64,000 bases of DNA, from the NCBI RefSeq assembly GCF_006503695.1, contig NZ_SBIK01000005.1, positions 1 through 64,000 on the forward strand, written 5' to 3'. The first letter of the stretch is position 1; every line of letters starts with the position of its first letter. The position numbers and the translations under genes are program-made. This document shows, piece by piece, positions 8,676 through 24,322 of the stretch. The notes beneath the pieces were generated by a model. The model was not told the DNA's origin and did not search any database. It was given only the letters and a program-made list of their open reading frames with translations. The DNA is from Tepidiphilus succinatimandens. Lineage in GTDB: Bacteria; Pseudomonadota; Gammaproteobacteria; Burkholderiales; Rhodocyclaceae.

Positions 8676-9554
8676 ATGGCATTGCGGGTTTCCCGTGCGA
8701 AGCGATGGATGTGGGGGATCGTGTGCCTTGCGGCAGCCTTGCCGCTGCAGGCCCAGGAGGCAGCGCCCGAGGCGTCCGCCGGCGAGCCCAAGACCGAGGC
8801 GCCGGCGGCCGAAGGGGAAAAATCCCCGCCGCCGGTGCAGCAGCCCGCGGCTGCGGGGGCTTCGTCGACCAAACGCTCGGTTCGCTCTCCTGGCGCTTGG
8901 GGATATGGTCAGACGAACGGTCCGTCCCAATGGGCGAAGCTGTCGCGGGATTATTTCTGGTGCGGCATCGGCAAGAACCAGTCGCCGATCGATATCCGGC
9001 GCGAGGATGTGCTCACCACCGATCTGCGGGCGATCGAGTTCGCCTACGGGCCGGTGAATGGCCGGCTGCGGCGCGACAACGGCGTGCTGACGCTGCAGGT
9101 CGTCTCCGGCAAGGCGGCGATCACGGACGAACAGCACCGCTTCGCGCTGACGGCGATCCAGTTCCATTCCCCCAGCGAGCATACCGACGGCGGCAACCAT
9201 TATCCGCTGGAGGTCCAGCTGGTGCATAAAGACAAGGACGGCAACGTCGCGGTGGTGGCGGTGTGGTTCCGGCGTGGCGAGGACAATCCGGCGCTCGGCG
9301 AGATCCTCGCCGCCGCGCAGAAAAAGGGCGGGGCGAGCGTGTCGCTCGATCCGGGCAAGCTGCTGCCGCCCACGACCGATTTCTATCGCTACAACGGCTC
9401 GCTCACCACGCCGCCCTGCATCGAGGGCGTGCGCTGGTACGTGATGTCGGAAGTCGCCGAGGCGAGCGAGGAGCAGCTGCGCGCCTTCTTGTCGCTCACC
9501 GGCCGCAACAACCGCCCGGTGCAGCCGCTGAACGCGCGCCGCGTGTTCGAATGA
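8676..9554 (+). CDS. Alpha-carbonic-anhydrase-like exported protein lacking two zinc ligands
   Basis: A 292-residue protein with a signal peptide (about 1-26), an Ala/Pro/Glu-rich linker (27-70) and a complete alpha-carbonic anhydrase fold from SPGAWGYG to the C-terminus. The fold markers QSPIDI (102-107), the disulfide cysteines Cys96 and Cys248, and TTPPC (244-248) are intact. The metal site is not. The HxH pair reads Q162-F-H164, and the third ligand is Gln181 in LEVQLVH, so only one of three zinc histidines remains. The proton-shuttle position (NGH in active enzymes) reads NGV at 135-137. It probably cannot hydrate CO2 and may instead be a binding or structural protein. The start follows AGGAG. 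Confidence 0.85.
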   Translation: MALRVSRAKRWMWGIVCLAAALPLQAQEAAPEASAGEPKTEAPAAEGEKSPPPVQQPAAAGASSTKRSVRSPGAWGYGQTNGPSQWAKLSRDYFWCGIGKNQSPIDIRREDVLTTDLRAIEFAYGPVNGRLRRDNGVLTLQVVSGKAAITDEQHRFALTAIQFHSPSEHTDGGNHYPLEVQLVHKDKDGNVAVVAVWFRRGEDNPALGEILAAAQKKGGASVSLDPGKLLPPTTDFYRYNGSLTTPPCIEGVRWYVMSEVAEASEEQLRAFLSLTGRNNRPVQPLNARRVFE

Positions 9555-9590
9555 GGCCGTGAAGGCGCCGCAGCCCTGCGGCGCCCGGAC

Positions 9591-11234
9591 TCACATGCCG
9601 ACGTAGATCGGCCCTTCGCCGCCCTGCGGGGGGACCCAGTCGATGTTCTGCGTCGGATCCTTGATGTCGCAGGTCTTGCAGTGCACGCAGTTCTGCGCGT
9701 TGATCTGCAGGCGCGGCGTGCCGTCTTCTCTCACGATCTCATAGACGCCGGCCGGGCAGTAGCGCTGCTCGGGGGCATCGTAGATCTTGAGATTGACGTC
9801 GATCGCCACCTTGGGATCGCGCAGCACGAGGTGGCAGGGCTGGTCCTCGTCGTGGTTGGTGTTGGAGAGGAAGACCGAGGAGAGCCGGTCGAAAGTGAGC
9901 ACGCCGTCGGGCTTGGGATAGGCGATCGGTTTGCATTCGGCCGCGGGTTTGAGCAGGGCGTGGTCGGGCGTGTCGCGGTGCAGCGTCCAGGGTGCCTTGC
10001 CGCGGAACACCATCTGGTCGATGCCAAAGAGCAGCGACCCGGCCCATAGACCCTTCTTCATGAGCGGCTTGAAGTTGCGGGCGCGGTAGAGCTCCTCGTG
10101 CAGCCAGCTGCGCTCGAAGGCCTGCGGGTAGTCGGAGAGCTCGTCGTGCGCGCGACCGGCGGCAAGCGCAGCGAAGGCGGCTTCCGCCGCGAGCATGCCG
10201 GACTTGATGGCCGCGTGGATGCCCTTGATGCGCGAGGCGTTGAGGTAACCCGCATCGTCGCCGATGAGCGCGCCGCCGGGAAAGACTGTCTTGGGCAGCG
10301 CTTGCAGGCCGCCGGCCACTAGCGCCCGTGCGCCATAGGCGATGCGTTTGCCGCCTTCGAGCATGGAGCGGATGGCAGGGTGGGTCTTGAGCCGCTGGAA
10401 TTCCTCGAAGGGCGAGAGATAGGGATTGCGGTAGTCGAGCCCGACGACAAAGCCGATCGCCACCAGAGGGCCCTCGTCGAGGTGGTAGCAGAAGGAGCCG
10501 CCGTAGGTGTCAGGGTCGAGCGGCCAGCCGGCGGTGTGCATCACCAGTCCCGGTTCGTGCTTGGCCGGATCGATCTCCCACAGCTCCTTGATGCCGATGC
10601 CGTAGGCTTGCGGATCGCGCCCTTCGCGCAGCTTGAAGCGCTGTTCGAGCCGCTTGCCCAGGTGCCCGCGGCAGCCTTCGGCGAAGAGCGTGTAGCGCGC
10701 CCGCAGCTCCATGCCCGGCTGGTAGTTGGGGCCAGGAGTGCCGTCTTTCTGCAGCCCCATGTCGCCGGTGACGACGCCGAGCACGCGGCCTTCTTCGTCG
10801 TAGAGCACGTCGGCGGCGGCAAAGCCGGGGTAGACGTCGATTCCCATGGCTTCGGCCTGCTCGCCCAGCCACTTGACGAGGAAGCCGGCGCGGACGATGT
10901 AGTTGCCATGGTTCTGGAAACATTGCGGCAGCAGGGCGTTGGGCACCTTCATCGCCCCGCCTTCCTTGAGGAAGAGGAAGCGGTCTTCGCGCACCTCGGT
11001 CTTGACCGGCGCGCCGCGTTCCTTCCAGTCGGGAATGAGCTCGGTGAGCGAGCGCGGATCGAGCACGGCGCCCGACATGGTGTGCGCGCCCAGCTCCGCG
11101 CCTTTCTCGATCACGCACACGGAGAAATCCTGCCCCTTCTCGGCGCAGAGCTGCTTGAGGCGGATCGCTGCCGCGAGCCCGGCCGGGCCGCCGCCGACGA
11201 TCACTACGTCGAATTCCATCGCTTCTCGTTCCAT
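9591..11234 (-). CDS. Electron transfer flavoprotein-ubiquinone oxidoreductase
   Basis: A 547-residue membrane-associated flavoprotein that passes electrons from ETF (fatty acid and amino acid oxidation) to ubiquinone. FAD-binding VIVGGGPAGLAAA lies at about 11-23. The C-terminal ferredoxin-like segment has CVHCKTCDIKDP, supplying [4Fe-4S] ligands, and ends in the family motif WVPPQGGEGPIY. The length matches the single-chain ETF-QO of bacteria and mitochondria. The ATG at 11234 has a modest GAGG ribosome site; an internal ATG at 11219 is possible. The ETF subunits are not in this window. It diverges from the thioesterase gene. Confidence 0.95.
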   Translation of the reverse strand: MEREAMEFDVVIVGGGPAGLAAAIRLKQLCAEKGQDFSVCVIEKGAELGAHTMSGAVLDPRSLTELIPDWKERGAPVKTEVREDRFLFLKEGGAMKVPNALLPQCFQNHGNYIVRAGFLVKWLGEQAEAMGIDVYPGFAAADVLYDEEGRVLGVVTGDMGLQKDGTPGPNYQPGMELRARYTLFAEGCRGHLGKRLEQRFKLREGRDPQAYGIGIKELWEIDPAKHEPGLVMHTAGWPLDPDTYGGSFCYHLDEGPLVAIGFVVGLDYRNPYLSPFEEFQRLKTHPAIRSMLEGGKRIAYGARALVAGGLQALPKTVFPGGALIGDDAGYLNASRIKGIHAAIKSGMLAAEAAFAALAAGRAHDELSDYPQAFERSWLHEELYRARNFKPLMKKGLWAGSLLFGIDQMVFRGKAPWTLHRDTPDHALLKPAAECKPIAYPKPDGVLTFDRLSSVFLSNTNHDEDQPCHLVLRDPKVAIDVNLKIYDAPEQRYCPAGVYEIVREDGTPRLQINAQNCVHCKTCDIKDPTQNIDWVPPQGGEGPIYVGM

Positions 11235-11336
11235 CTTCGGGAGTCCTCGCGCTACAATAGGATGAGAGGCCATACGCTGCCGTATGTTGGCAGAAAACGG
11301 GCCGACGATCAATCACGCTTTCGAGGAGACGCGATC

Positions 11337-11765
11337 ATGACACAACGCCCGGCCCATGCCCGGAAAGTACTCACGACCAAAATCCCCGTGCGCTGGGGCG
11401 ACATGGATGCCTTCGGCCATGTCAATAATACGATCTATTTTCGCTATTTCGAACAGGCACGAGTGGAATGGCTCGAAGCGCTGGACTATCGGGGGGTGGC
11501 CGGTGTGTCGCCCTCGCCGGTGCTGGTGCATGCGGACTGCAATTTCCTCAAGCCGGTGACCTATCCGGCCGTGTGCGAGGTCACGGTATATGCCGGCGAG
11601 CCGGGGCGCTCGAGCGTGACGAGCTGGTACGAGCTGCGCCTGGTGGGCGACGAGACCCTCTACGCCACCGGTTCCGGTAAGATGGTGTGGGTGGACGCCG
11701 CCACCGGCCGTTCTACGCCCTTGCCCGATGATCTGCGTCGGGCGCTGGCGGGTTCTCCCGGCTGA
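11337..11765 (+). CDS. Hot-dog fold acyl-CoA thioesterase (YbgC/4-hydroxybenzoyl-CoA type)
   Basis: A 142-residue single hot-dog domain protein. It has the signature WGDMDAFGHVNN (residues 20-31), in which one aspartate is the likely catalytic residue, and FRYFEQARVEWLE for the long helix. It should hydrolyse an acyl-CoA thioester in the cytosol; the substrate cannot be read from sequence. A CGAGGAG ribosome site precedes the ATG. Neighbours (ETF-QO and acetoacetyl-CoA ligase) suggest fatty acid or ketone-body metabolism. Confidence 0.88.
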   Translation: MTQRPAHARKVLTTKIPVRWGDMDAFGHVNNTIYFRYFEQARVEWLEALDYRGVAGVSPSPVLVHADCNFLKPVTYPAVCEVTVYAGEPGRSSVTSWYELRLVGDETLYATGSGKMVWVDAATGRSTPLPDDLRRALAGSPG

Positions 11766-11831
11766 GCCGGGAACCGCTGCGGCGGCTTACGGAAAATATT
11801 CATAAAAAAATCAACCAAAAGGAGGAAGGAC

Positions 11832-13790
<1,959 letters not shown>

Positions 13791-13800
13791 GGGGGCGAGG

Positions 13801-16925
<3,125 letters not shown>

Positions 16926-16929
<4 letters not shown>

Positions 16930-17228
16930 ATGCGAAAGCCTATGTGATCGTCGTCGCGCGTCGTGCCGACCATGAGGCGCTTGCGCGTTATCGTGAGCTT
17001 TCCGCCCCGGCGGTGGCCGAGCACGGTGGGCGTTATCTCGCGCGCGGCGGGCGCTTTGCCGTGCTCGAAGGGCAATGGCAGCCGCAGCGCGTGGTCGTCG
17101 TCGAATTCCCTTCGTTCGAGGCGGCGCAAGCGTTTTATGACTCGGAATCCTATCGCAAAGCGCGGGCGGCGCGTGAAGGGCTGGCCGAGTTCGACATGCT
17201 GGTGGTCGAAGGCCTGCCGTCCGCCTGA
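16926..17228 (+). CDS. DUF1330 family protein
   Basis: A 100-residue ferredoxin-like (dimeric alpha-beta barrel) protein with the conserved [27 protein letters not shown] and YRKARAAR blocks of DUF1330. The function of the family is unknown; related folds include small monooxygenases. The gene overlaps the kdsA stop by four bases and sits 30 bases before eno. An insert at this spot between kdsA and eno is common in betaproteobacteria. Confidence 0.85.
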
Positions 17229-18548
<1,320 letters not shown>

Positions 18549-18555
18549 GGCAGGC

Positions 18556-18843
18556 GTGAGCCTGTGGGTGCGGCTGATCCTCGTCGTGCTGCTCGCGCTC
18601 CTGCAGTACCAACTGTGGCTCGGCCGCGACGGTCTGCTGCACCGCCAGCGGCTCGACGCCCGCCTCAACGAGATCATCCAGCGCAACGAGGCCCTGGCGG
18701 CGCGGAACGCCGCCGCCGCGGCCGAAATCGAAGAGCTGAAAAATGGCGGCGAGGCGCTCGAAGCGGTGGCACGCGGCTCGCTCAACTACCTGCGCCCCGA
18801 CGAAGTACTCCTCACGCTGCCGCCCAGGGCGGCGACTCCCTGA
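18556..18843 (+). CDS. ftsB: Cell division protein FtsB
   Basis: A 95-residue bitopic membrane protein with a short cytoplasmic tail, one membrane helix (about 4-20) and a periplasmic coiled coil (about 28-62), followed by GSLNYLRPDEVLL, typical of FtsB. It forms the FtsQLB complex that activates septal peptidoglycan synthesis. The start is GTG at 18556, seven bases after the eno stop, which preserves the membrane helix. The family is usually found directly after eno. Confidence 0.92.
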   Translation: MSLWVRLILVVLLALLQYQLWLGRDGLLHRQRLDARLNEIIQRNEALAARNAAAAAEIEELKNGGEALEAVARGSLNYLRPDEVLLTLPPRAATP

Positions 18844-18847
18844 ATCC

Positions 18848-19372
18848 TCAGCCGATGCGCGTGAGCGCCGTGCGGTAGCGCTGCGCCGCCTCGCGGTAGT
18901 GCGCCGCGTTGGCGTGCAGCCGCGACACTTCTTCGTCGGTCAGGGTACGGATCACCCGTCCCGGCGAGCCGACCACCAGGCTGCGCTCCGGAATCACCTT
19001 GCCTTCGGGAATGAGGGCGTTCGCGCCGATGATGCAGTGCGCCCCGATCACCGCGCGGTTGAGGATCACCGCGTTGATACCGATGAGGCAGCCGTCCCCC
19101 ACGGTGCAGCCGTGCAGCATGGCCATGTGGCCGATGCTCACGCCCGCGCCGATGGTGAGAGGGATTCCTTCGTCGTCGTGCAGGATCACGCCGTCTTGCA
19201 CGTTGGTGCCCGCGCCGATCGTGATCGGTTCATTGTCGCCGCGCAGCACGGCGTTGAACCAGATCGAGACCCCGCGCCCGAGCCGCACGTCGCCGATCAC
19301 CTCGGCGCTGTCGGCCACCCAGCAATCGGGCCCGAGCTGCGGGCGTTTGTCACCCAAGGCATAAAGCGCCAT
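18848..19372 (-). CDS. Gamma-carbonic-anhydrase family hexapeptide-repeat protein (YrdA-like)
   Basis: A 174-residue left-handed beta-helix protein built from hexapeptide repeats (such as IGAGTN, IGAGVS, VGDGCL and IGAHCI) with a C-terminal helix. The three metal-binding histidines are present at 65, 82 and 87. Members of the YrdA/PaaY/CaiE group bind zinc, but few have measurable carbonic anhydrase activity. The ATG at 19372 follows GGAAGGAAG; an upstream in-frame ATG near 19396 lacks a ribosome site. It converges with ftsB. Confidence 0.9.
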   Translation of the reverse strand: MALYALGDKRPQLGPDCWVADSAEVIGDVRLGRGVSIWFNAVLRGDNEPITIGAGTNVQDGVILHDDEGIPLTIGAGVSIGHMAMLHGCTVGDGCLIGINAVILNRAVIGAHCIIGANALIPEGKVIPERSLVVGSPGRVIRTLTDEEVSRLHANAAHYREAAQRYRTALTRIG

Positions 19373-19473
19373 CGTCTTCCTTCCTTCGTTGTTCATCAAC
19401 GCTTCGGCGGCAAGCATAACACGTCGATTTCCGCGATGCAGCAAAAACAGGGAGCGAAAGCGGCGCGTCCGGC

Positions 19474-19501
19474 TTGCGTTTTCTGCGGAATCGGCTACAA
19501 T
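19474..19501 (+). promoter_or_regulatory. tRNA-Pro promoter
   Basis: -35 TTGCGT (19474-19479), 16-base spacer, -10 TACAAT (19496-19501), ending 11 bases before the mature tRNA 5' end. Confidence 0.6.
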
Positions 19502-19511
19502 AGCGAACTCG

Positions 19512-19589
<78 letters not shown>

Positions 19590-19597
19590 ATCACACC

Positions 19598-19631
19598 AAA
19601 AGCTTACGCGATCGCTCGCGTAGGCTTTTTT
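19598..19631 (+). terminator. Intrinsic terminator after tRNA-Pro
   Basis: AAAAGCTTACGCGA (19598-19611) pairs with TCGCGTAGGCTTTT (19616-19629), with one T-G wobble, across a four-base loop, ending in a six-T run. Confidence 0.9.
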
Positions 19632-19702
19632 CATTTCTCCCGCATTGCCTTCCCATCCAGCCCAAGCTAAACTGAATCCCGTTGGCTTGGGAGGCTCTTT
19701 TC

Positions 19703-20023
19703 ATGGTCGGCAATTTCGTCGAACGGCGCCGCGAGCGGCGCATTCCTCTGCCCGGCGGCGTTCCTGCCCGCCTGCTTTCGCCGCGCGGCGAAGTGCATGA
19801 GGCCGTCTGCTTCGAGCTCTCGGCGGGCGGCATGGCGCTGCGTACCAACTATGTCCCTGCCGCGTCCGAGCTCCTCGCCGTCCAGGTCGAACAGCCCGGC
19901 GGGGTGCGCGGCATGCCGGCGCGCCCCTTGCGCGTGCGCCTGGAAGTGCGCCGCTGTCTCGGGCTCGAAGGCGGCCTCTGGCGCTGCGAGGTGGGCGGGC
20001 GAATCGTGGAAGTCTTGTCTTGA
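19703..20023 (+). CDS. Small PilZ-domain protein
   Basis: A 106-residue single-domain protein. The N-terminal arginine cluster ERRRERR (about 7-13) fits the RxxxR c-di-GMP-binding motif, and ELSAGGMAL near residue 40 fits the D/NxSxxG partner motif with Glu in the first position. It is predicted to be a cytosolic c-di-GMP receptor. The ATG at 19703 has a GGGAGG ribosome site. It stands alone between tRNA-Pro and dsbB. The type IV pilus and flagellar genes in the window are plausible targets, but nothing in the sequence links them. Confidence 0.75.
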   Translation: MVGNFVERRRERRIPLPGGVPARLLSPRGEVHEAVCFELSAGGMALRTNYVPAASELLAVQVEQPGGVRGMPARPLRVRLEVRRCLGLEGGLWRCEVGGRIVEVLS

Positions 20024-20024
20024 A

Positions 20025-20516
20025 TCAGCCGCGGCGCAGCACGAGCCAGGCCGCGAGCAGGGCGAAGGCGGCAAACCACAGCGCCGACCAGTTGGCGATG
20101 GTAAGCCCCAGGAAAGTCCAGTCGATGGCCGTGCACTGTCCCTCGCCGGCAAAGACCTTGGGCAGCCATTCGGAAAGGGGCAGCGTCTCCACCAGATAAT
20201 CCAGCCCCGGGCCGCAGGCGAAGGGGTCGCTGGGCGGGTGCTGCTGCAGCCAGCTCTGCCACAGCGCCAGGCCCAATCCGCCCAGCGCGCACAGCAGCAT
20301 TCCCCCCGCGCAGCCGCGCCCCGCCCACGGCCAACGCGCGAGCATCGTGCCCAGCAGCGCGAAGAGCCCCACGCCGAAGAAGGCGATGCGCTGCAGGATG
20401 CACAGCGGGCAGGGCTCCAGCCCCAGGCCGTGCTGCAGGTAGAGGCCGAAGGCAAGGAGCGCCGCCACGGTGAGGGCGGCGGCAAGGAAAAGGGCACGCA
20501 GGGGCAGGGAAATCAT
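20025..20516 (-). CDS. dsbB: Disulfide bond formation protein DsbB
   Basis: A 163-residue four-helix inner-membrane protein that reoxidises DsbA and passes electrons to quinone. Both periplasmic cysteine pairs are present: CPLC at Cys36/Cys39 and the second pair at Cys101 and Cys128. The EPCPLCILQR motif is fully conserved. It abuts the PilZ gene tail to tail with one base between the stops. Its substrates would include the cysteine-bearing pilins encoded just downstream. Confidence 0.95.
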   Translation of the reverse strand: MISLPLRALFLAAALTVAALLAFGLYLQHGLGLEPCPLCILQRIAFFGVGLFALLGTMLARWPWAGRGCAGGMLLCALGGLGLALWQSWLQQHPPSDPFACGPGLDYLVETLPLSEWLPKVFAGEGQCTAIDWTFLGLTIANWSALWFAAFALLAAWLVLRRG

Positions 20517-20612
20517 GCTCGGCTCGGCGGGGCGCTCACGCCATTGTACCCCGGGTTGCAGCCAGCGACGCCGTCGCGGCCACCCCCGGCAGGCATCCTC
20601 GCCCCTGCGGCG

Positions 20613-21011
<399 letters not shown>

Positions 21012-21017
21012 GGTGGA

Positions 21018-24000
21018 TTACTCCCGGATCAGTTCGCGCCAGTTGACGCGGTGGGGAAGTATGTTTGGCAGATTGACGGTGGTCGAGGCGGTTTCGCCGC
21101 TGGAGCCCCCCACCACGAGTTTGTCCCCCACGATCTGCGCCTGGCCGGGCATGCCGATGCCGAGATCGACGGAACCGACGGGGATTTTTTGACCGTTGAA
21201 GGTCAAGGTGCCATAGTCGGTAAAGAATGGTGTTCCGAGTGCGGCGCCGGTGAAAGGATCAATCGCATTGACGTAGCCCGTGCCCCCGGGCGTACAGGGA
21301 TCGTCGCTCGGGATGATGCTGCTGGCTAGAAGAACGGAACCGTAGAACTGGGATGAGGTGATCATGCGCTCGCCAGGGTCGAGGTCGACATACCAGCCTT
21401 TCTTGTTATTCATATCGCCGCTGGTAGCGAGCTCAAAAGCCCGAACTGGATTGCCCGTGTTTGAGTCCGTTCCCCGCGCGACAACCTTACGCTCTTTGAG
21501 CTGACTGCGTGTTACGGGATTCTTGCCATCGTCGATGATCCCGTACCAACTTTGGGTGGAGGTGTCGGAGACGTCACCGGTCGTCAGGTAGCGCCCCGTG
21601 CCGAAGAAGACCCAGAGACTGCCGTCGGCTGGATTGGCCCCAAGGGACGGACGAGCGGTAATGGGCTGGGCCTTGCCGTTCTTATCCTGCGCGTGGAAAA
21701 GCGCCTGTTTTTGGTTACCCTGCTTGAGGGCGACATCCCATTTGCTGGCGTTGTTGTCCGAGAGATCGAACTTCCACAAGTTGCCCTGCAAGTCGCCGGC
21801 ATAGACGTAGTCGATGGTTCCATTGCCGTCGTTATCCCAACCGCGGACGGCAGAAAGCCCATTCGAAGAACCCGCGCCGGTGTCGATTTTCTGGATCAGT
21901 GCCCCCGTGTCGAGGTCGACGACGAAGAGCACGGCGTGTTCGTTGGTGCTGTTGTAGCCGTTGCCGAAAACCACTGCGGTTTTTCCGTTGTTGAGCTTGG
22001 CGAGCAGCATCTCACCGATCACGAGCCCAAGATCGGGGTCGTTGCCGAATTCCCACTTGACGTTGGTGGCGGAGAAGGACTTTGGATTGGTCACGTCGAG
22101 AGCGAAGAGCCCTTTGCCGCCGTAACCGAGGCTGGCGACCAGGATTTGCTTGTTGGGCGTGAGCGTGGAATCGGAGACGGAGATCGGCCCGTCGACGAAA
22201 TAGCGGTGGGTGTAGGCCGGATCAGAAAGCGCGGCGAGGTTGGAACCGATGAGGAGATTGGGCACGTAGGCGAAGATCTCCTGCCCGTTGGTGGCGTCGA
22301 AGGCGTGCAGCATGCCATCGTTGGCGCCGACGAAGACGGTCTGCGCACGTTCGGCCCCGTCTTTGTGGTTGTCGACATATACGGGGCTGGAGTGAATGAT
22401 GTCACCCAGCAGGCTCGCGCGGTTGCGCAGCGTGCCGCCGTTTTTCACTTCCTTGCTCTGGTCGCCGCGCAGGTAGTTGACGATGTCCTGTTTGACGGTG
22501 TCGGTCTGGGAACCGAGGGCGGTCTTTTGCGCTGGGGTGAGAGCGTTCCAATCGAAGGCAATGCCACCGTTGCTGCCGTTCCAAGTGAAGATCTGGCGCG
22601 AACCGACGCCGGGGATACTGGCCGACCATGCCGGCGTCGTGCCGACCCCGTTTATCGTGATAGGGTAAGCGAGAAGCTCGCCCGTCCAGTCTCCTGGTTT
22701 GTAGCGGGCTTGGAAGACCAAAGTGTTGGAGGTGATACGGGGGAGGTTTACGGCGACGTTGCTGGCAGAGGAGGTACGGTCGCTAATCGCGCCGAGCGCA
22801 TTTTTCAACCCTTGAGCAAATTCATCGGGGTTCTTGGCGGCAAAGAATTGTCCATGGCCATTGACGGCGGCGTGCCAGAGATCGTCGACGCGAGTTTCAT
22901 TTTTGTTTTTTGTCGGGTCGGGCCAAGATTTTGTGCCCGCGGTAATGGCAGCGAGGTCGTCAGGATACGTGAGTGTTCCGGCGACACCAAGCGAGAGCGC
23001 AAACGTAGTCATGTGTTGCCAGAAAGCGGGGTCGGCTATGGTCGTCGGAACGTTGTTGTCCAAGTCGGATCGTAAGTCTTTTTTCCAGTACTCCATGGCG
23101 ACGTCGGCAAGTGTGTTTGAGTAACTGTCTTTATAAGGGTTTTGCGGGGTGTATTGGTAGGAAGTTTTTCCGTCGGCCGAAGTTATTGTTGGACCATTGG
23201 TACCATCGGAATTGCCCAGTTCTGAAAGACCGTAGCCCGTGTCCCAATACCCGTCGGTAGTAAGAATGGTGAATGATTGACGGCAGGAAAGTTGCTTTGC
23301 TGTACCTTGGATGGTAACTTTTGGTCCCCATGGGCCGTTATCGTCAGATTTTTTATAATTATTACCAGCCCAATCCAATCCTTCCCTTAAGGGAGTTCCT
23401 ACTGCGTTGATTGTTACTTTGGTAAAAGTATCGAAAAAATTCGATTTATTCGTCCCTGAAAATTTTCTTGTCGTTGGGATGGCGATATTGGGTGTTGCGT
23501 TGCGGTTATTACACGTATTGATCGTACAAAATCCTACGCGGAAATTTTCGCTCAAATCGGCAAAAGCGTTGGTGACGCCGGCCTGAACGGCGAGGATACG
23601 CGAGCGATAGTAGCTGAACCAATTGGCGAAGTTCTGAACTTCCTCGTCGGTGGAGCGTCCCCAGGGCAGGGTAGTGAGTGCTTGTTCGGTATTGGACCTG
23701 GTTCCGACCTGCCATTGATAGAACGTTCCGTTGCGGTATTGATAGCGGATGTAGTTCGTCCGGGCGGTGACGTCGCCGCTGCCGACATAGACATAGAATG
23801 TGATAGGGTAAGATAAAGTGGTTCTCGAACAGTTACTTCCCGTCATGCCCCCCGTTTTTAGATTGATTTTGCAATTATTTCTTCCTGCCGGGTCGTAAGG
23901 GGCGCTTGCAGGATCGATATTGGGATAGGAACTGCCGTCCGCTTTGCGCCAGGGCTGGTAGGTGACGGTAGGATTGTAGAAGAGTACGTTTTGAGTGGAG

Positions 24001-24302
24001 GAACGCAAGGTAACGTTAGGGTTTTGGGTGTCGTCCAAGCCGAGGTAGGCGTTGTTGTAAGTATTTCCCCCATAGGGATTGGAAGGCTGGGGAAAAAGGA
24101 AGTAGGTGCCCGATGAAGTCAAAGTATCGGGGAGGATTTCGAACTGCATCGATCCCGAATCGTCGAGTATGAGCATGATGTTTGGGTCGACGCCTACCCC
24201 TGTGTTGAGCGGCACGTTGGGGATGTCTAACGGGCTGCCAGCTGCGACCGTGGACAGGATGACTAGGGTGGTGGCGAAGACGAGGCGGTGGATGCGGGAC
24301 AT
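21018..24302 (-). CDS. pilY1: PilY1-type type IV pilus tip adhesin/biogenesis protein
   Basis: A 1094-residue secreted protein with a signal peptide (about 1-22). A von Willebrand A-like N-terminal half follows, with LILDDSGSM at 44-52 (the MIDAS DxSxS). The C-terminal beta-propeller has a calcium loop with Asp823, Asp825, Asn827 and Asp831 (DNDGNGTID). PilY1 caps the pilus, opposes PilT retraction and mediates adhesion. The middle of the N-terminal half (about 23280-23560) is markedly AT-rich compared with its surroundings, so part of the gene may have been exchanged. ATG chosen from the GGAG site and signal peptide. Confidence 0.92.
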   Translation of the reverse strand: MSRIHRLVFATTLVILSTVAAGSPLDIPNVPLNTGVGVDPNIMLILDDSGSMQFEILPDTLTSSGTYFLFPQPSNPYGGNTYNNAYLGLDDTQNPNVTLRSSTQNVLFYNPTVTYQPWRKADGSSYPNIDPASAPYDPAGRNNCKINLKTGGMTGSNCSRTTLSYPITFYVYVGSGDVTARTNYIRYQYRNGTFYQWQVGTRSNTEQALTTLPWGRSTDEEVQNFANWFSYYRSRILAVQAGVTNAFADLSENFRVGFCTINTCNNRNATPNIAIPTTRKFSGTNKSNFFDTFTKVTINAVGTPLREGLDWAGNNYKKSDDNGPWGPKVTIQGTAKQLSCRQSFTILTTDGYWDTGYGLSELGNSDGTNGPTITSADGKTSYQYTPQNPYKDSYSNTLADVAMEYWKKDLRSDLDNNVPTTIADPAFWQHMTTFALSLGVAGTLTYPDDLAAITAGTKSWPDPTKNKNETRVDDLWHAAVNGHGQFFAAKNPDEFAQGLKNALGAISDRTSSASNVAVNLPRITSNTLVFQARYKPGDWTGELLAYPITINGVGTTPAWSASIPGVGSRQIFTWNGSNGGIAFDWNALTPAQKTALGSQTDTVKQDIVNYLRGDQSKEVKNGGTLRNRASLLGDIIHSSPVYVDNHKDGAERAQTVFVGANDGMLHAFDATNGQEIFAYVPNLLIGSNLAALSDPAYTHRYFVDGPISVSDSTLTPNKQILVASLGYGGKGLFALDVTNPKSFSATNVKWEFGNDPDLGLVIGEMLLAKLNNGKTAVVFGNGYNSTNEHAVLFVVDLDTGALIQKIDTGAGSSNGLSAVRGWDNDGNGTIDYVYAGDLQGNLWKFDLSDNNASKWDVALKQGNQKQALFHAQDKNGKAQPITARPSLGANPADGSLWVFFGTGRYLTTGDVSDTSTQSWYGIIDDGKNPVTRSQLKERKVVARGTDSNTGNPVRAFELATSGDMNNKKGWYVDLDPGERMITSSQFYGSVLLASSIIPSDDPCTPGGTGYVNAIDPFTGAALGTPFFTDYGTLTFNGQKIPVGSVDLGIGMPGQAQIVGDKLVVGGSSGETASTTVNLPNILPHRVNWRELIRE

Positions 24303-24322
24303 GTCCGTCTCCAGGTTCTGGG

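Noticed and set aside
18848-19372. Thought of as an active gamma-carbonic anhydrase
   Set aside because: The metal histidines are there, but most YrdA/PaaY relatives show little activity, so only the family is claimed.
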